A stretch of DNA of 35,046 bases from Clostridiales bacterium (GCA_019416265.1 DXXQ01000036.1:1-35046), one strand, 5' to 3'; counted from the stretch's first letter, positions 15,421-24,346 are shown. Program-made: numbers and translations. Notes: a model not told the origin generated them from the letters alone.

Positions 15421-16101
15421 ATGGAAGCATACAAACAGGAATTTATTGAATTTATGGTAGAAAGCGATGTTCTGAAATTTGGTGAATTTACTTTAAAGAG
15501 CGGTCGTAAATCCCCGTTCTTTATGAACGCAGGCGCTTATGTAACAGGCTCTCAGTTAAAGAAACTGGGCGAATACTATGCGAAAGCGATCCATAATACT
15601 TATGGCGATGATTTTGACGTATTATTCGGACCTGCTTACAAGGGAATTCCCCTTGGCGTAGTAACAGCGATCGCTTACAGCGAATTATATGGTAAAGAGG
15701 TTCGTTACTGCTCAGACCGTAAAGAAGAGAAAGACCACGGAGCAGACAAGGGAAGCTTCCTTGGAAGCAAATTAAAAGACGGAGACCGTGTGATCATGAT
15801 CGAGGACGTTACCACTTCCGGTAAATCTATGGAAGAAACTGTTCCGAAGGTAAAAAATGCAGCAGATGTAACCATCGTCGGACTGATGGTTTCCCTGAAC
15901 CGTATGGAAGTCGGCAAGGGCGGAGAGAAATGTGCCCTTGACGAGGTAAAGGAGCTTTACGGATTTGATACTGCAGCAATCGTATCTATGGATGAGGTAG
16001 TAGAATACCTTTATAACAGAGAGTGCCAGGGAAGAGTCATTATCGACGATACCTTAAAGGCAGCCATCGATGCATATTACCAGCAGTACGGCGTAAAATA
16101 A
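15421..16101 (+). CDS. pyrE: Orotate phosphoribosyltransferase
   Basis: The 226-residue enzyme joins orotate and PRPP to form OMP. The PRPP-binding loop IEDVTTSGKS (127-136) and the catalytic flexible loop with DRKEEKDHGADKGS (99-112) are intact; FGPAYKGIPL binds the substrate. It supplies the missing step between pyrD and pyrF of the upstream operon, but is separated from them by 3.2 kb with an AraC gene, an Rpn-type gene and an integrase remnant. It is therefore probably transcribed from its own, weak-looking promoter. The ATG has CGGAGG 12 bases upstream. Confidence 0.96.
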   Translation: MEAYKQEFIEFMVESDVLKFGEFTLKSGRKSPFFMNAGAYVTGSQLKKLGEYYAKAIHNTYGDDFDVLFGPAYKGIPLGVVTAIAYSELYGKEVRYCSDRKEEKDHGADKGSFLGSKLKDGDRVIMIEDVTTSGKSMEETVPKVKNAADVTIVGLMVSLNRMEVGKGGEKCALDEVKELYGFDTAAIVSMDEVVEYLYNRECQGRVIIDDTLKAAIDAYYQQYGVK

Positions 16102-16133
16102 AAGAGCACAGGCTAGCTTCAGGAGGAATGACT

Positions 16134-16286
16134 TTGAACGAAAAAATATATAAAACAATGTCGATTACCGGAGGCGGCAGTATTGCGACTGGTATTGTCG
16201 TTCTGGTGACAGGAGTTACCGCCGGAATTCTTATGATCATAAGCGGAGCGAAGCTTCTGAAACGTAAAAATGAAATTTTGTTATAA
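16134..16286 (+). CDS. Small hydrophobic membrane protein (50 residues)
   Basis: I start this gene at TTG 16134, because AGGAGG (16121-16126) is seven bases away; ATG 16128 is too close to it, and longer frames run into pyrE. The protein reads MNEKIYKTMSITGGGSIATG and then has one or two hydrophobic stretches rich in Val, Thr, Gly and Ile before a basic KLLKRKNE tail. A terminator follows directly. Function unknown; family not recognised. Confidence 0.7.
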   Translation: MNEKIYKTMSITGGGSIATGIVVLVTGVTAGILMIISGAKLLKRKNEILL

Positions 16287-16298
16287 TCAGACCGGAAG

Positions 16299-16324
16299 GC
16301 CGCACGAGAGTCGTGTGGCTTTTT
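16299..16324 (+). terminator. Terminator after the pyrE-small protein unit
   Basis: GCCGCACGA (16299-16307) pairs with TCGTGTGGC (16311-16319, one wobble), followed by five T residues. Confidence 0.88.
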
Positions 16325-16346
16325 GGCATTGGTTAGGGGAGCGCAT

Positions 16347-16820
16347 TTGAAAAAAGAAACAAAAAAAATCATTCGGGGGATGGGGTGTTTTTTCTTCGCC
16401 GTATATGTGGCTCTGCTGATATACATTCTGTTTTTTGCTGAGGAGTATGGAAGGCTTGGGGCAGTGGAACGTGAATATCGTTATAATTTTGTTCCATTTG
16501 CAGAAATCCGCAGATTCTGGGTATACAGAGAGCAGCTTGGAACCTTTGCGTTTTTGAGTAATATTGCAGGTAATATCGTTGCCTTTCTTCCCTTTGGGTT
16601 TATACTTCCCATTATAACAGGGAAGATGCGCAGCGGATTTCTGATCATCATGTCCGGATTTGGACTGAGTCTTACCGTGGAAAGCATTCAGCTTATATCG
16701 AAAGTGGGATGCTTCGATGTTGACGATCTGATATTAAACACACTGGGAGCAGCCATTGGCTATTTCCTGTTTTTTATCTGCAATTATCTAAGGAGGAAGC
16801 GTTATGGCAAAAAGATATAG
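16347..16820 (+). CDS. VanZ-like membrane protein
   Basis: The protein (157 residues from TTG 16347, placed by AGGGGAG at 16335-16341) has four to five hydrophobic helices and the VanZ-family pattern: an early NFVPFAEIRRF loop, then NIAGNIVAFLPFGFILP and ESIQLISKVGCFDVDDLILNTLG. VanZ proteins are linked to teicoplanin tolerance in enterococci, but most homologues in Clostridia have no known function and no van genes are nearby. The more upstream TTG at 16323 lies in the preceding terminator and is unlikely. The end overlaps the next gene by 17 bases. Confidence 0.85.
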   Translation: MKKETKKIIRGMGCFFFAVYVALLIYILFFAEEYGRLGAVEREYRYNFVPFAEIRRFWVYREQLGTFAFLSNIAGNIVAFLPFGFILPIITGKMRSGFLIIMSGFGLSLTVESIQLISKVGCFDVDDLILNTLGAAIGYFLFFICNYLRRKRYGKKI

Positions 16821-17121
16821 ATACGCTTTTGTGAAAAAAAAAGAAGCCGGTAAAGGCAAGCTTTCCACGGGACTGGCAGCAGCTTCCCTCCTTCTATTCG
16901 GGGCTGCGGTGATGACGGCCTTTTTTCTGGAAGGAAAGCTTGGATTCCTGGTGGGAGGCATTGGCCTTTTTGCCATGCTGCTATCTGTTTACGGCTTCAT
17001 TATGGGGCTTTCCAGCTTTTCTGAGGAAGACAGAAATCACAAAACAAGTATTATCGGTTCCATTGCCAACGGAATCATTATGGTGGGGTGGCTTGGAATT
17101 TTTCTGATGGGGGTATCATAA
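16804..17121 (+). CDS. Small three-helix membrane protein, DUF6142-like
   Basis: This 105-residue protein has a basic N-terminus (MAKRYRYAFVKKKEAGKGK) and three predicted membrane helices (about 22-40, 46-68 and 83-103), with a charged SEEDRNHKT loop between the last two. It resembles small clostridial membrane proteins of the DUF6142 type; that match is from memory and uncertain. AGGAGG precedes the ATG, inside the end of the VanZ-like gene, and the next gene starts three bases after its stop, so the three are co-transcribed. Function unknown. Confidence 0.78.
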   Translation: MAKRYRYAFVKKKEAGKGKLSTGLAAASLLLFGAAVMTAFFLEGKLGFLVGGIGLFAMLLSVYGFIMGLSSFSEEDRNHKTSIIGSIANGIIMVGWLGIFLMGVS

Positions 17122-17124
17122 GAA

Positions 17125-17724
17125 ATGAAAGATATGGAACGCTTGAAAAAGCAGATGGACTTTATTCTGGAAGTCGATAAGGTGAAAAACATTTTCCGCC
17201 AGACCTATCTGTCAGACGGAAACCGGAAAGAAAATGATGCGGAACACTCCTGGCACCTGGCGCTGATGGCAGTTCTTCTGAAGGAATATTCCAATGAAGA
17301 GGTGGATCTGGGCAAGGTGGTGCCCATGGTGCTGATTCACGACCTGGTAGAAATCGACGCAGGGGATACCTATGCCTACGATGAGGCAGGCGCAGCGACG
17401 AAAGAGGCAAGAGAGAAAAAAGCGGCAGACCGGATTTTCAGTATTCTTCCTCAGGAGCAGGGAGACTGGCTTCGGGAACTCTGGGAGGAATTTGAAGCCT
17501 ACGAAACAGCGGAAGCGAAATTTGCCCATGTGCTTGACAATTGCCAGCCTATGATGCTCAACGATGCGGCCAACGGCAGAAGCTGGGCAGAGCATGGAGT
17601 GAAAAAAAGCCAGATTTATAAAAGAAACAGACATACGAAAGAGGGCTCGGAAAAAATCTGGGAGTACATGCAGGAAGTGGTGCAGAAGCACATTGATCAG
17701 GGGCATATCATCGACGATATGTAA
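17125..17724 (+). CDS. HD-domain phosphohydrolase, YfbR-like
   Basis: The 199-residue protein is an HD-domain hydrolase related to the 5'-deoxynucleotidase YfbR and to HDDC2. Metal ligands are visible as His41 (DAEHSWH), His72-Asp73 (IHDLVEIDAGD) and Asp138 (HVLDNCQP). Members dephosphorylate nucleoside monophosphates, which suits a genome segment rich in nucleotide genes, but substrate specificity cannot be read. It forms a tight unit with the two small membrane proteins upstream. Confidence 0.88.
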   Translation: MKDMERLKKQMDFILEVDKVKNIFRQTYLSDGNRKENDAEHSWHLALMAVLLKEYSNEEVDLGKVVPMVLIHDLVEIDAGDTYAYDEAGAATKEAREKKAADRIFSILPQEQGDWLRELWEEFEAYETAEAKFAHVLDNCQPMMLNDAANGRSWAEHGVKKSQIYKRNRHTKEGSEKIWEYMQEVVQKHIDQGHIIDDM

Positions 17725-17769
17725 TAACGAAATATGCAAGGAAAATAAACAGGAACAGGAGAAAACAGT

Positions 17770-19803
17770 TTGGACGAATTAATTAGGGAGCGCTTTGCGC
17801 TGGCGAAAGAGCGGATCATGGAAATTCCGGGGGAAAATGCCGTGCCGGAGCCTTACCGCGATTTTTTTGAAAAAGAGGCGCAGTTTTTACAGAAGACCTT
17901 TGAAGTTCTGGAAGAAGATTTTGAGAAAAAAACTTTGGAGGAATTACAGAAGCAGAACCATGCTCTGTATGAGGATGTGCTTGAGGAAAATTATGAAACT
18001 TCTTACGGAAATCCGGCGTACGCACAGAAGATGCTTGGAGAATACGGAAAGGATTTTTCCTTCCTTTATGCGGAGCTTCACGGTGCGATCGCCTATGCCT
18101 TTGAGCGCAAAATGTGGGATTATACTGTAGGACTTGAATTGTTTCTTGAGGTATATTCCGCCTTTGGACAGGAAGAGATTCCTCAGGAGAAACAGGTGAA
18201 AGACATCCTTGTTTCTTATGTAAATGACTACTGTCAGGACATGATGGAGCAGCGGATTCGCGAGGGTGTTGACCCGGAACTGGATTTCGCGACAAAGATC
18301 ATTATGGAATCAGATCTTTCAGATCTGCGTTATTTATACAAATATGGCGAATATGTTTCCGAAAACGAAATCGGAGCAGCCGGCTTCTTAAATTCCCTTT
18401 CTCAGGAAGAAATCGATGCTATGGCAAAAACCTATACGGAAGGATACCGGATTGGTTTCATTATGGGAAGAAAGGACATCACAAAGAAGAAGAGTGTAAA
18501 CATCAGGTACAACCTTGGCTTTGAGCGTATGGTACGGGCCGCGATCCTTAATTTCCGTGAGATCGGTCTGGAGCCGGTTATTTACCGTCATGCTTCCCAT
18601 GCAGTAAATAAAAAAGACCACCAGCGTATCGGTTATACGGGAGGAACGGCCAATCCCCAGTTTGACTATGACCACAGACAGGACAGCGCACTTTTCCTGG
18701 ACGCGGACTTTGTACAGCGCAAGCTCCGTGCAATGCAGACATCCTATGAACTGTATAAAGAGCTGGCTGCAGTACACGGCGGTCCTGCGTGTATCGACGT
18801 ATTCGGTGAGAAGCCTTTTTCACCGGTGAGCAAAAGGGAAAGTCTGAGCCATTCTGAGGCGCAGCAGAAGCTTGAAGTGGAACTGAGCAGTGAGTCCGGT
18901 CAGATTGTAAACCGTTATATCAGAGGAGACGAAAGAAGCTTCTGTATCATTGCCTATCCCCTTCCTGAGATCGGGGGCAGCTATGAGGAGATTTTCCGTG
19001 AGATCGTAAAGATCAATACACTTGATTATGAGAAATATCAGAAGCTTCAGCAGACCATTATTGATACTCTGGATAAGAGCGAATGGGTAACAGTCAAAGG
19101 CCGCAACGGAAATGAGACAGATTTGATCATTCATCTTCATGAGCTGACAGATCCACAGAAACAGACCAATTTCGAAAACTGTGTGGCAGACGTAAATATT
19201 CCGGTGGGAGAAGTGTTTACCTCTCCGGTTCTTGCAGGCACAGGCGGGGTTCTCCATGTGAAAAAGGTTTATCTCCGGGGTCTGCAGTTCCGTGACCTGA
19301 AGCTTACCTTTGACTGTGGACAGGTTATCGACTATACCTGCTCCAACTTTGAGGATGAGGCGGAAAACAGGAAATATATTGAGGACAATGTCCTCTTCCA
19401 TCATCCGAAGCTTGCCATGGGCGAGTTTGCCATCGGAACCAATACGACAGCCTATGTGGCAGCTCAGAAATACCACATTGAAGACAAGCTTCCCATTCTG
19501 ATCGCAGAAAAAATGGGGCCGCATTTTGCAGTGGGCGACACCTGCTACAGCTGGGCGGAGGATACGCCTGTTTACAATCCGGATGGAAAAGAAATCATAG
19601 CAAGGGACAATGAGATTTCCATCCTCAGAAAAGAGGACTTGAATCTTGCTTACTATGGATGCCACACAGATATCACCATTCCGTATGACGAGCTTGGCTG
19701 TATCTGTACCCTTGACGATAACGGAGAGGAAACAGAAATTATCCGTGACGGACGTTTCGTGCTTCCCGGAACAGAAGCCCTCAATGAGCCATTTGAAGAA
19801 TAA
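17770..19803 (+). CDS. M29-family aminopeptidase with extra N-terminal region
   Basis: The C-terminal 430 residues form an M29 (AmpS/AmpT) metallo-aminopeptidase, which removes N-terminal residues from peptides in the cytoplasm. Candidate metal ligands are Glu481 (GEVFTSPV), Glu552 (GEFAIGTN), His585 (GPHFAVGD) and His632/Asp634 (CHTDITIP); Tyr593 is one residue further from His585 than I would expect from the thermophilic AmpT. At 677 residues the protein is far longer than the usual 370-410: about 240 acidic, mostly helical residues precede the M29 part and are not recognised. The TTG start is set by AGGAG eight bases upstream. It is followed by a terminator-like hairpin. Confidence 0.88.
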   Translation: MDELIRERFALAKERIMEIPGENAVPEPYRDFFEKEAQFLQKTFEVLEEDFEKKTLEELQKQNHALYEDVLEENYETSYGNPAYAQKMLGEYGKDFSFLYAELHGAIAYAFERKMWDYTVGLELFLEVYSAFGQEEIPQEKQVKDILVSYVNDYCQDMMEQRIREGVDPELDFATKIIMESDLSDLRYLYKYGEYVSENEIGAAGFLNSLSQEEIDAMAKTYTEGYRIGFIMGRKDITKKKSVNIRYNLGFERMVRAAILNFREIGLEPVIYRHASHAVNKKDHQRIGYTGGTANPQFDYDHRQDSALFLDADFVQRKLRAMQTSYELYKELAAVHGGPACIDVFGEKPFSPVSKRESLSHSEAQQKLEVELSSESGQIVNRYIRGDERSFCIIAYPLPEIGGSYEEIFREIVKINTLDYEKYQKLQQTIIDTLDKSEWVTVKGRNGNETDLIIHLHELTDPQKQTNFENCVADVNIPVGEVFTSPVLAGTGGVLHVKKVYLRGLQFRDLKLTFDCGQVIDYTCSNFEDEAENRKYIEDNVLFHHPKLAMGEFAIGTNTTAYVAAQKYHIEDKLPILIAEKMGPHFAVGDTCYSWAEDTPVYNPDGKEIIARDNEISILRKEDLNLAYYGCHTDITIPYDELGCICTLDDNGEETEIIRDGRFVLPGTEALNEPFEE

Positions 19804-19811
19804 ATAAAAAA

Positions 19812-19870
19812 ACGGCAGAGAAAAAAGTGATTCCAAAAAGTGTTAGGTAATCAAATTTTTTCTTTGCCGT
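19812..19870 (+). terminator. Large hairpin after the aminopeptidase gene
   Basis: A 15-bp stem (19812-19826 with 19856-19870, one G-U pair) encloses a second pairing TGATT/AATCA. T-rich sequence is inside the right arm rather than after it, so it may terminate less well than a classical hairpin. Confidence 0.65.
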
Positions 19871-19877
19871 ATTTATG

Positions 19878-19906
19878 TTGACAGAAAAAGGGAATCTTAG
19901 TAGAAT
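19878..19906 (+). promoter_or_regulatory. pur operon promoter
   Basis: TTGACA (19878-19883) and TAGAAT (19901-19906) are 17 bp apart. The predicted start near 19913 gives a 45-base leader, too short for a purine riboswitch. Confidence 0.8.
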
Positions 19907-19957
19907 CTACGGGTAGAGACTTATAAAACCTATAATATATACAAAAGGAGAGCTATT

Positions 19958-20458
19958 ATGGCAAAAGTTGGAATTGTGATGGGCAGCGACTCAGATATGC
20001 CGGTCATGAGTAAGGCGGCAGATATCCTGGACAAACTTGGAATTGATTATGAAATGAAAATTATTTCTGCACACAGAGAACCGGATGTGTTCTTTGAGTA
20101 TGCGAAGACAGCAGAAGAAAAAGGCTTTAAGGTAATCATTGCGGGTGCAGGTATGGCAGCGCATCTGCCTGGAATGTGCGCGGCAATTTTCCCAATGCCT
20201 GTAATCGGAATCCCGATGCACACGACGTCACTGGGAGGAAGAGACTCTCTTTATTCTATCGTACAGATGCCTTCAGGAATTCCTGTGGCAACTGTGGCGA
20301 TCAACGGCGGAGCAAACGCAGGTCTTCTTGCAGCGAAGATCCTTGCAACCTCAGACGCGGAACTTCTGGAACGTCTGAAAGCATACAGCGAAGAGCTGAA
20401 AAAACAGGTTGAAGCCAAGGATGCGAGACTTCAGGAAGTCGGATATAAGAATTACTAA
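19958..20458 (+). CDS. purE: N5-carboxyaminoimidazole ribonucleotide mutase
   Basis: The 166-residue enzyme rearranges N5-CAIR to CAIR in purine synthesis. GSDSD (9-13), SAHREP (37-42, with His39 and Arg40) and GAGMAAHLPG (63-72) are all present. The SAHR form is that of bacterial class I PurE, which needs PurK to make its substrate; no purK is in the window. AAAGGAG precedes the ATG. It is the first gene of purE-purM-purN-purD. Confidence 0.96.
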   Translation: MAKVGIVMGSDSDMPVMSKAADILDKLGIDYEMKIISAHREPDVFFEYAKTAEEKGFKVIIAGAGMAAHLPGMCAAIFPMPVIGIPMHTTSLGGRDSLYSIVQMPSGIPVATVAINGGANAGLLAAKILATSDAELLERLKAYSEELKKQVEAKDARLQEVGYKNY

Positions 20459-20526
20459 GATTACAGGAAACAGTAACCTGTTAATTTTTGAAAATACCCA
20501 ATCATAAACATACGCAGGAGGATATT

Positions 20527-21552
20527 ATGGATTACAAGAGCGCAGGAGTAGATATTGAAGCCGGATATAAGTCCGTAGAATTAATGAAAGAGCATGTAAA
20601 GAAGACCATGCGTGAAGAAGTTCTTGGAGGTCTTGGCGGATTCTCGGGAGCCTTCTCTCTGGCAAAGATCAAAGAGATGGAAGAGCCGGTATTATTATCC
20701 GGTACAGACGGATGCGGAACAAAGGTGAAGCTTGCCATGATCATGGACAAGCACGACACCATCGGTATCGATGCAGTTGCCATGTGCGTAAACGATATTG
20801 CATGTGCAGGCGGAGAGCCGCTGTTCTTCCTTGATTACATTGCATGCGGCAAGAACTATCCTGAAAAAATCGCTGAGATCGTAAAGGGTGTTGCAGAGGG
20901 ATGTCTTCAGTCTGAAGCTGCCCTGATCGGCGGAGAGACAGCAGAGCATCCGGGACTTATGCCGGAGGAGGATTATGACCTTGCAGGCTTCGCAGTAGGT
21001 GTCTGCGATAAGAAGGATATGATCACAGGCGAAGCTCTGGAAGCAGGGGACGTTCTCATTGGTATGGCTTCCACCGGTGTTCACAGCAACGGTTTCTCTC
21101 TTGTACGTAAAGTGTTTGAGATGTCCAAAGAGTCCCTGGATACACATTATGAGGAACTGGGTACAACTCTTGGAGAGGCTCTTCTTGCACCGACAAGAAT
21201 TTATGTAAAAGCATTAAAGAGCGTGAAAAATGCAGGTGTTCGCGTACACGCATGCAGCCATATCACAGGCGGCGGTTTCTACGAGAACATTCCGCGTATG
21301 TTAAAAGAAGGAACAAAGGCAGTTGTAGAGAAAGACAGCTATCCGGTACTTCCGATCTTCAAGTTAATGGCGAAGGTAGGAAATATTGATGAGCAGATGA
21401 TGTACAATACCTTTAATATGGGCCTGGGCATGATTATCGCTGTAAATCCTGCAGATGTGGATAAAGCCATGGAGGCGATCAAGGCAGCAGGAGATACCCC
21501 GTATGTAGTCGGACATATTGAAGCAGGAGAAAAGGGAGTGACCTTATGCTAA
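20527..21552 (+). CDS. purM: Phosphoribosylformylglycinamidine cyclo-ligase
   Basis: The 341-residue AIR synthetase starts at ATG 20527, six bases after an AGGAGG; an in-frame TTG at 20488 has no RBS and adds non-family residues. The N-terminal YKSAGVDIEAGYKSVELMK and the ATP-binding GTDGCGTKVKLA and GGETAEHPGLM segments are diagnostic. It makes 5-aminoimidazole ribonucleotide, the compound carboxylated on the PurK/PurE route. It overlaps purN by seven bases. Confidence 0.96.
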   Translation: MDYKSAGVDIEAGYKSVELMKEHVKKTMREEVLGGLGGFSGAFSLAKIKEMEEPVLLSGTDGCGTKVKLAMIMDKHDTIGIDAVAMCVNDIACAGGEPLFFLDYIACGKNYPEKIAEIVKGVAEGCLQSEAALIGGETAEHPGLMPEEDYDLAGFAVGVCDKKDMITGEALEAGDVLIGMASTGVHSNGFSLVRKVFEMSKESLDTHYEELGTTLGEALLAPTRIYVKALKSVKNAGVRVHACSHITGGGFYENIPRMLKEGTKAVVEKDSYPVLPIFKLMAKVGNIDEQMMYNTFNMGLGMIIAVNPADVDKAMEAIKAAGDTPYVVGHIEAGEKGVTLC

Positions 21553-22172
21553 AAGTCGGTGTACTTGTTTCCGGCGGAGGAACCAATCTCCAGGCAATTC
21601 TGGATGCCATTGATAACGGTGAGATCACCAATGCACAGGTGAGCCTTGTGATCAGCAACAATGCCGGAGCCTATGCTCTGGAAAGAGCGAAAAACCACAA
21701 GATCGAGGCTGTCTGCATTTCTCCGAAATCCTATGAAAACAGAGAAGAGTTTCACAAAGCCCTCCTGGAGAAGCTTCAGGAGAGCGGGGTAGATCTTGTT
21801 GTTCTGGCTGGATTTCTGGTTGCAGTCCCGGCTATGATCGTGGAGGCGTTCCCCAACAGGATCATTAACATTCATCCGTCTCTGATTCCGTCTTTTTGCG
21901 GGACAGGCTATTACGGGCTGCGCGTACATGAAGGCGCTCTTGCCCGCGGTGTGCGTGTGACCGGCGCAACGGTTCACTTTGTGGATGCAGGAACAGACAC
22001 AGGTCCGATCATTCTGCAGAAGGCTGTGGAAATCGATCCGGAGGATACACCGGAAACCCTTCAGAGGAGAGTAATGGAGAATGCCGAATGGAAGATTTTG
22101 CCGAAAGCCATCGATCTGATTGCAAATGGCAGAGTAACAGTGAAAGACGGCAAGGTTGTTATAGAACAGTAA
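21546..22172 (+). CDS. purN: Phosphoribosylglycinamide formyltransferase
   Basis: The 208-residue enzyme moves a formyl group from 10-formyl-tetrahydrofolate to GAR. VSGGGTNLQAI near the N-terminus binds substrate phosphate; the catalytic set Asn108, His110 (NIHPSLIPSF) and Asp147/Asp151 (VDAGTDTGPI) is intact. Translation is probably coupled to purM, whose stop codon it overlaps. Confidence 0.96.
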   Translation: MLKVGVLVSGGGTNLQAILDAIDNGEITNAQVSLVISNNAGAYALERAKNHKIEAVCISPKSYENREEFHKALLEKLQESGVDLVVLAGFLVAVPAMIVEAFPNRIINIHPSLIPSFCGTGYYGLRVHEGALARGVRVTGATVHFVDAGTDTGPIILQKAVEIDPEDTPETLQRRVMENAEWKILPKAIDLIANGRVTVKDGKVVIEQ

Positions 22173-22220
22173 AGACGCGGACATACAGTCTGTGTGCCTG
22201 CAGATAAAGGAGTAAAATAC

Positions 22221-23495
22221 ATGAAAGTTTTAATCGTAGGAAGCGGCGGACGCGAACATGCAATTGCATGGAGCGTGTCCAAAAGCCCTAAAGTAGATAA
22301 AATTTACTGTGCGCCGGGAAATGCCGGAATTGCGGAGCTTGCCCAGTGTGTAGACATTGGTGCTATGGAGTTTGACAGACTGGCTGATTTTGCCCAGGAA
22401 AACGCAATTGACCTGACGATTATCGGTATGGACGATCCTCTGGTAGGCGGTGTGGTGGATGTATTCGAAGAGCGTGGTCTTAAGGTTTTCGGACCGAGAA
22501 AGAATGCGGCTATTCTGGAAGGCTCCAAGGCTTTTTCCAAGGATCTCATGAAGAAATACAACATTCCTACTGCCGGATATGAGAATTTTGACGATGCGGA
22601 AAAAGCGCTGGAATATCTTCGCACAGAAGCGAAATTCCCCATCGTCCTCAAGGCTGACGGGCTTGCCCTCGGCAAAGGCGTTCTCATCTGCAATTCTCTT
22701 GCAGAGGCAGAGGAGGGCGTAAAAGAGATCATGGAAGACAAGAAGTTCGGCAGCGCCGGAAATACCATGGTGATCGAAGAATTCATGACAGGCCGTGAGG
22801 TATCTGTTCTCTCTTTCGTAGACGGAAAGACAATCAAAACCATGACTTCCGCCCAGGATCACAAACGGGCAATGGATGGAGACCAGGGCCTGAATACAGG
22901 GGGAATGGGAACATTTTCTCCAAGTCCGTTCTATACAAAAGAGGTAGATGAATTCTGCCGGAAATATGTATATCAGCCTACAGTAGATGCAATGGCAGCA
23001 GAAGGCCGCCCGTTTAAGGGAATCATTTTCTTTGGACTGATGCTTACACCGGATGGGCCGAAGGTTCTGGAATATAACGCCCGTTTTGGCGACCCTGAGG
23101 CACAGGTAGTTCTTCCGAGAATGAAGAATGACATCATCGAGGTGATGGAAGCCTGCGTAAACGGTACTCTGGATCAGATTGATCTGCAGTTTGAGGACAA
23201 CGCGGCAGTCTGCGTAGTTCTTGCAAGCGAAGGATATCCTGTGAAATACGAAAAGGGCATTCCGATGTACGGCTTTGAGAACTTCAAAGACAAGGAGGGC
23301 TACTACTGCTTCCACGCGGGAACCAAGCTTTCTGATGGCCGGATCGTCACAAACGGCGGGCGTGTAGTCGGAATCACAGCTACAGGAGCAGATTTGAAGG
23401 AAGCAAGAAAGAATGCATACGAAGCTACAGAGTGGCTGAATTTTGCAAATAAATATATGCGTCACGACATCGGCAAAGCCATTGACGAAGCATAA
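22221..23495 (+). CDS. purD: Phosphoribosylamine-glycine ligase
   Basis: The 424-residue GAR synthetase is an ATP-grasp enzyme. I start it at ATG 22221, which has AAAGGAG eight bases upstream and gives the canonical MKVLIVGSGGREHAIAW; the GTG at 22194 would add nine unrelated residues. ATP-grasp motifs include VLKADGLALGKGV and EYNARFGDPEAQ. It closes the purE-M-N-D operon, ahead of a strong terminator; the other purine genes must lie elsewhere. Confidence 0.96.
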   Translation: MKVLIVGSGGREHAIAWSVSKSPKVDKIYCAPGNAGIAELAQCVDIGAMEFDRLADFAQENAIDLTIIGMDDPLVGGVVDVFEERGLKVFGPRKNAAILEGSKAFSKDLMKKYNIPTAGYENFDDAEKALEYLRTEAKFPIVLKADGLALGKGVLICNSLAEAEEGVKEIMEDKKFGSAGNTMVIEEFMTGREVSVLSFVDGKTIKTMTSAQDHKRAMDGDQGLNTGGMGTFSPSPFYTKEVDEFCRKYVYQPTVDAMAAEGRPFKGIIFFGLMLTPDGPKVLEYNARFGDPEAQVVLPRMKNDIIEVMEACVNGTLDQIDLQFEDNAAVCVVLASEGYPVKYEKGIPMYGFENFKDKEGYYCFHAGTKLSDGRIVTNGGRVVGITATGADLKEARKNAYEATEWLNFANKYMRHDIGKAIDEA

Positions 23496-23535
23496 AGAAA
23501 AGAAACGGAAATAAGAGAAGTTTTACTTTAAAAAA

Positions 23536-23579
23536 GGCAGTCCGGCTTAGGAGAAAGTCGGGCTGCCTCTTTACTTTTT
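23536..23579 (+). terminator. Terminator of the pur operon
   Basis: A 13-bp stem (23536-23548 with 23555-23567, two G-U pairs) is followed by TCTTTACTTTTT. Confidence 0.9.
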
Positions 23580-23606
23580 GCCTGTTTTATTATAAAATAA
23601 TATATA
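23578..23606 (+). promoter_or_regulatory. Promoter of the AlkD-like gene
   Basis: TTGCCT (23578-23583) and TATATA (23601-23606) are 17 bp apart; several shifted -10 choices are possible in this A/T-rich stretch. Confidence 0.5.
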
Positions 23607-23634
23607 ACTGTGGTATTACGAAAGTGAGACATAC

Positions 23635-24342
23635 ATGGGAAAAGAAAAAATTACCTCCGCTTATGTGCGGGAAAGGCTGAAAGAGAATGAAGATGCCGGG
23701 TATCGGGTCTTTCACAGCAGACTGGTGCCGGAGACTGAGAATATACTGGGGGTACGGCTTCCTGTTTTGCGTAAATTAGCGAAAGAGATCGGGAAAAATG
23801 ACTGGCAGGAGTGGTTTGAAGAGGCAGAGACTTTCTATTATGAGGAGACAATGCTGAAAGGACTTGTGGCAGCGACAGCGAAGCTTTCCTGTGAGGAGAG
23901 GATTGTCCGGATCCGGCAATTCGTGCCCCGGATTGACAACTGGGCAGTATGCGACAGCTTCTGCAACAGCCTGAAGGATGCCGGGAAATATCCGGAGCTG
24001 TACTGGGATTTTCTGGAGCCTTACTTTACTTCTGATGAGGAATATGACGCAAGATTCGGAGCAGTCATGCTCCTTAGCCACTTTGTAAAAAAGGAGTGTC
24101 TGAAAGAGAGCGTCAGCCGTCTGGAGCTTGTTCATCAGGAGGGGTATTACGCAAAGATGGCGGTGGCATGGGCAATTTCCGTATATTTTGCGGCATTTCC
24201 CCAGGAAATGTATGAGTATCTGGTTAAGTACCACAATCTGGATGAATTTACTTATAAGAAATCATTACAGAAAATTTTGGAATCCTACAGGGTAACCGGG
24301 GATATGAAAAATAAAATCAGAGAACTGAGACAGAGAGGATAA
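23635..24342 (+). CDS. AlkD-like DNA alkylation repair protein
   Basis: This 235-residue all-helical protein belongs to the AlkD/AlkC HEAT-repeat DNA glycosylase family, which removes alkylated bases. The key residues of AlkD are matched in the correct spacing: Trp103 and Asp107 in DNWAVCDSFC and Arg140 in DARFGAVMLL. Length is normal. It starts 4 bp before the SseB-domain gene ends up joined to it in one unit (stop at 24342, next ATG at 24347). Activity on DNA is likely from the residue match, but not shown. Confidence 0.9.
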   Translation: MGKEKITSAYVRERLKENEDAGYRVFHSRLVPETENILGVRLPVLRKLAKEIGKNDWQEWFEEAETFYYEETMLKGLVAATAKLSCEERIVRIRQFVPRIDNWAVCDSFCNSLKDAGKYPELYWDFLEPYFTSDEEYDARFGAVMLLSHFVKKECLKESVSRLELVHQEGYYAKMAVAWAISVYFAAFPQEMYEYLVKYHNLDEFTYKKSLQKILESYRVTGDMKNKIRELRQRG

Positions 24343-24346
24343 GATT

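Noticed and set aside
16023..16133. Long N-terminal extension of the 50-residue membrane protein
   Set aside because: It runs inside pyrE in another frame; the AGGAGG at 16121 places the start at TTG 16134.
18820..19836. 338-codon open frame on the minus strand
   Set aside because: It is antisense to the M29 aminopeptidase gene; no recognisable protein features.
19907..19957. Purine riboswitch before purE
   Set aside because: The leader is only about 45 bases and lacks the conserved loops of the purine or PRPP aptamers.
20488..20526. Upstream TTG start for purM
   Set aside because: No Shine-Dalgarno sequence; the added residues are not part of the PurM family, while ATG 20527 follows AGGAGG.
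22194..22220. Upstream GTG start for purD
   Set aside because: The extra nine residues precede the canonical PurD N-terminus and the RBS lies after this codon.
22230..23465. 411-codon open frame on the minus strand
   Set aside because: It is fully antisense to purD, with shadow-type composition and no RBS.
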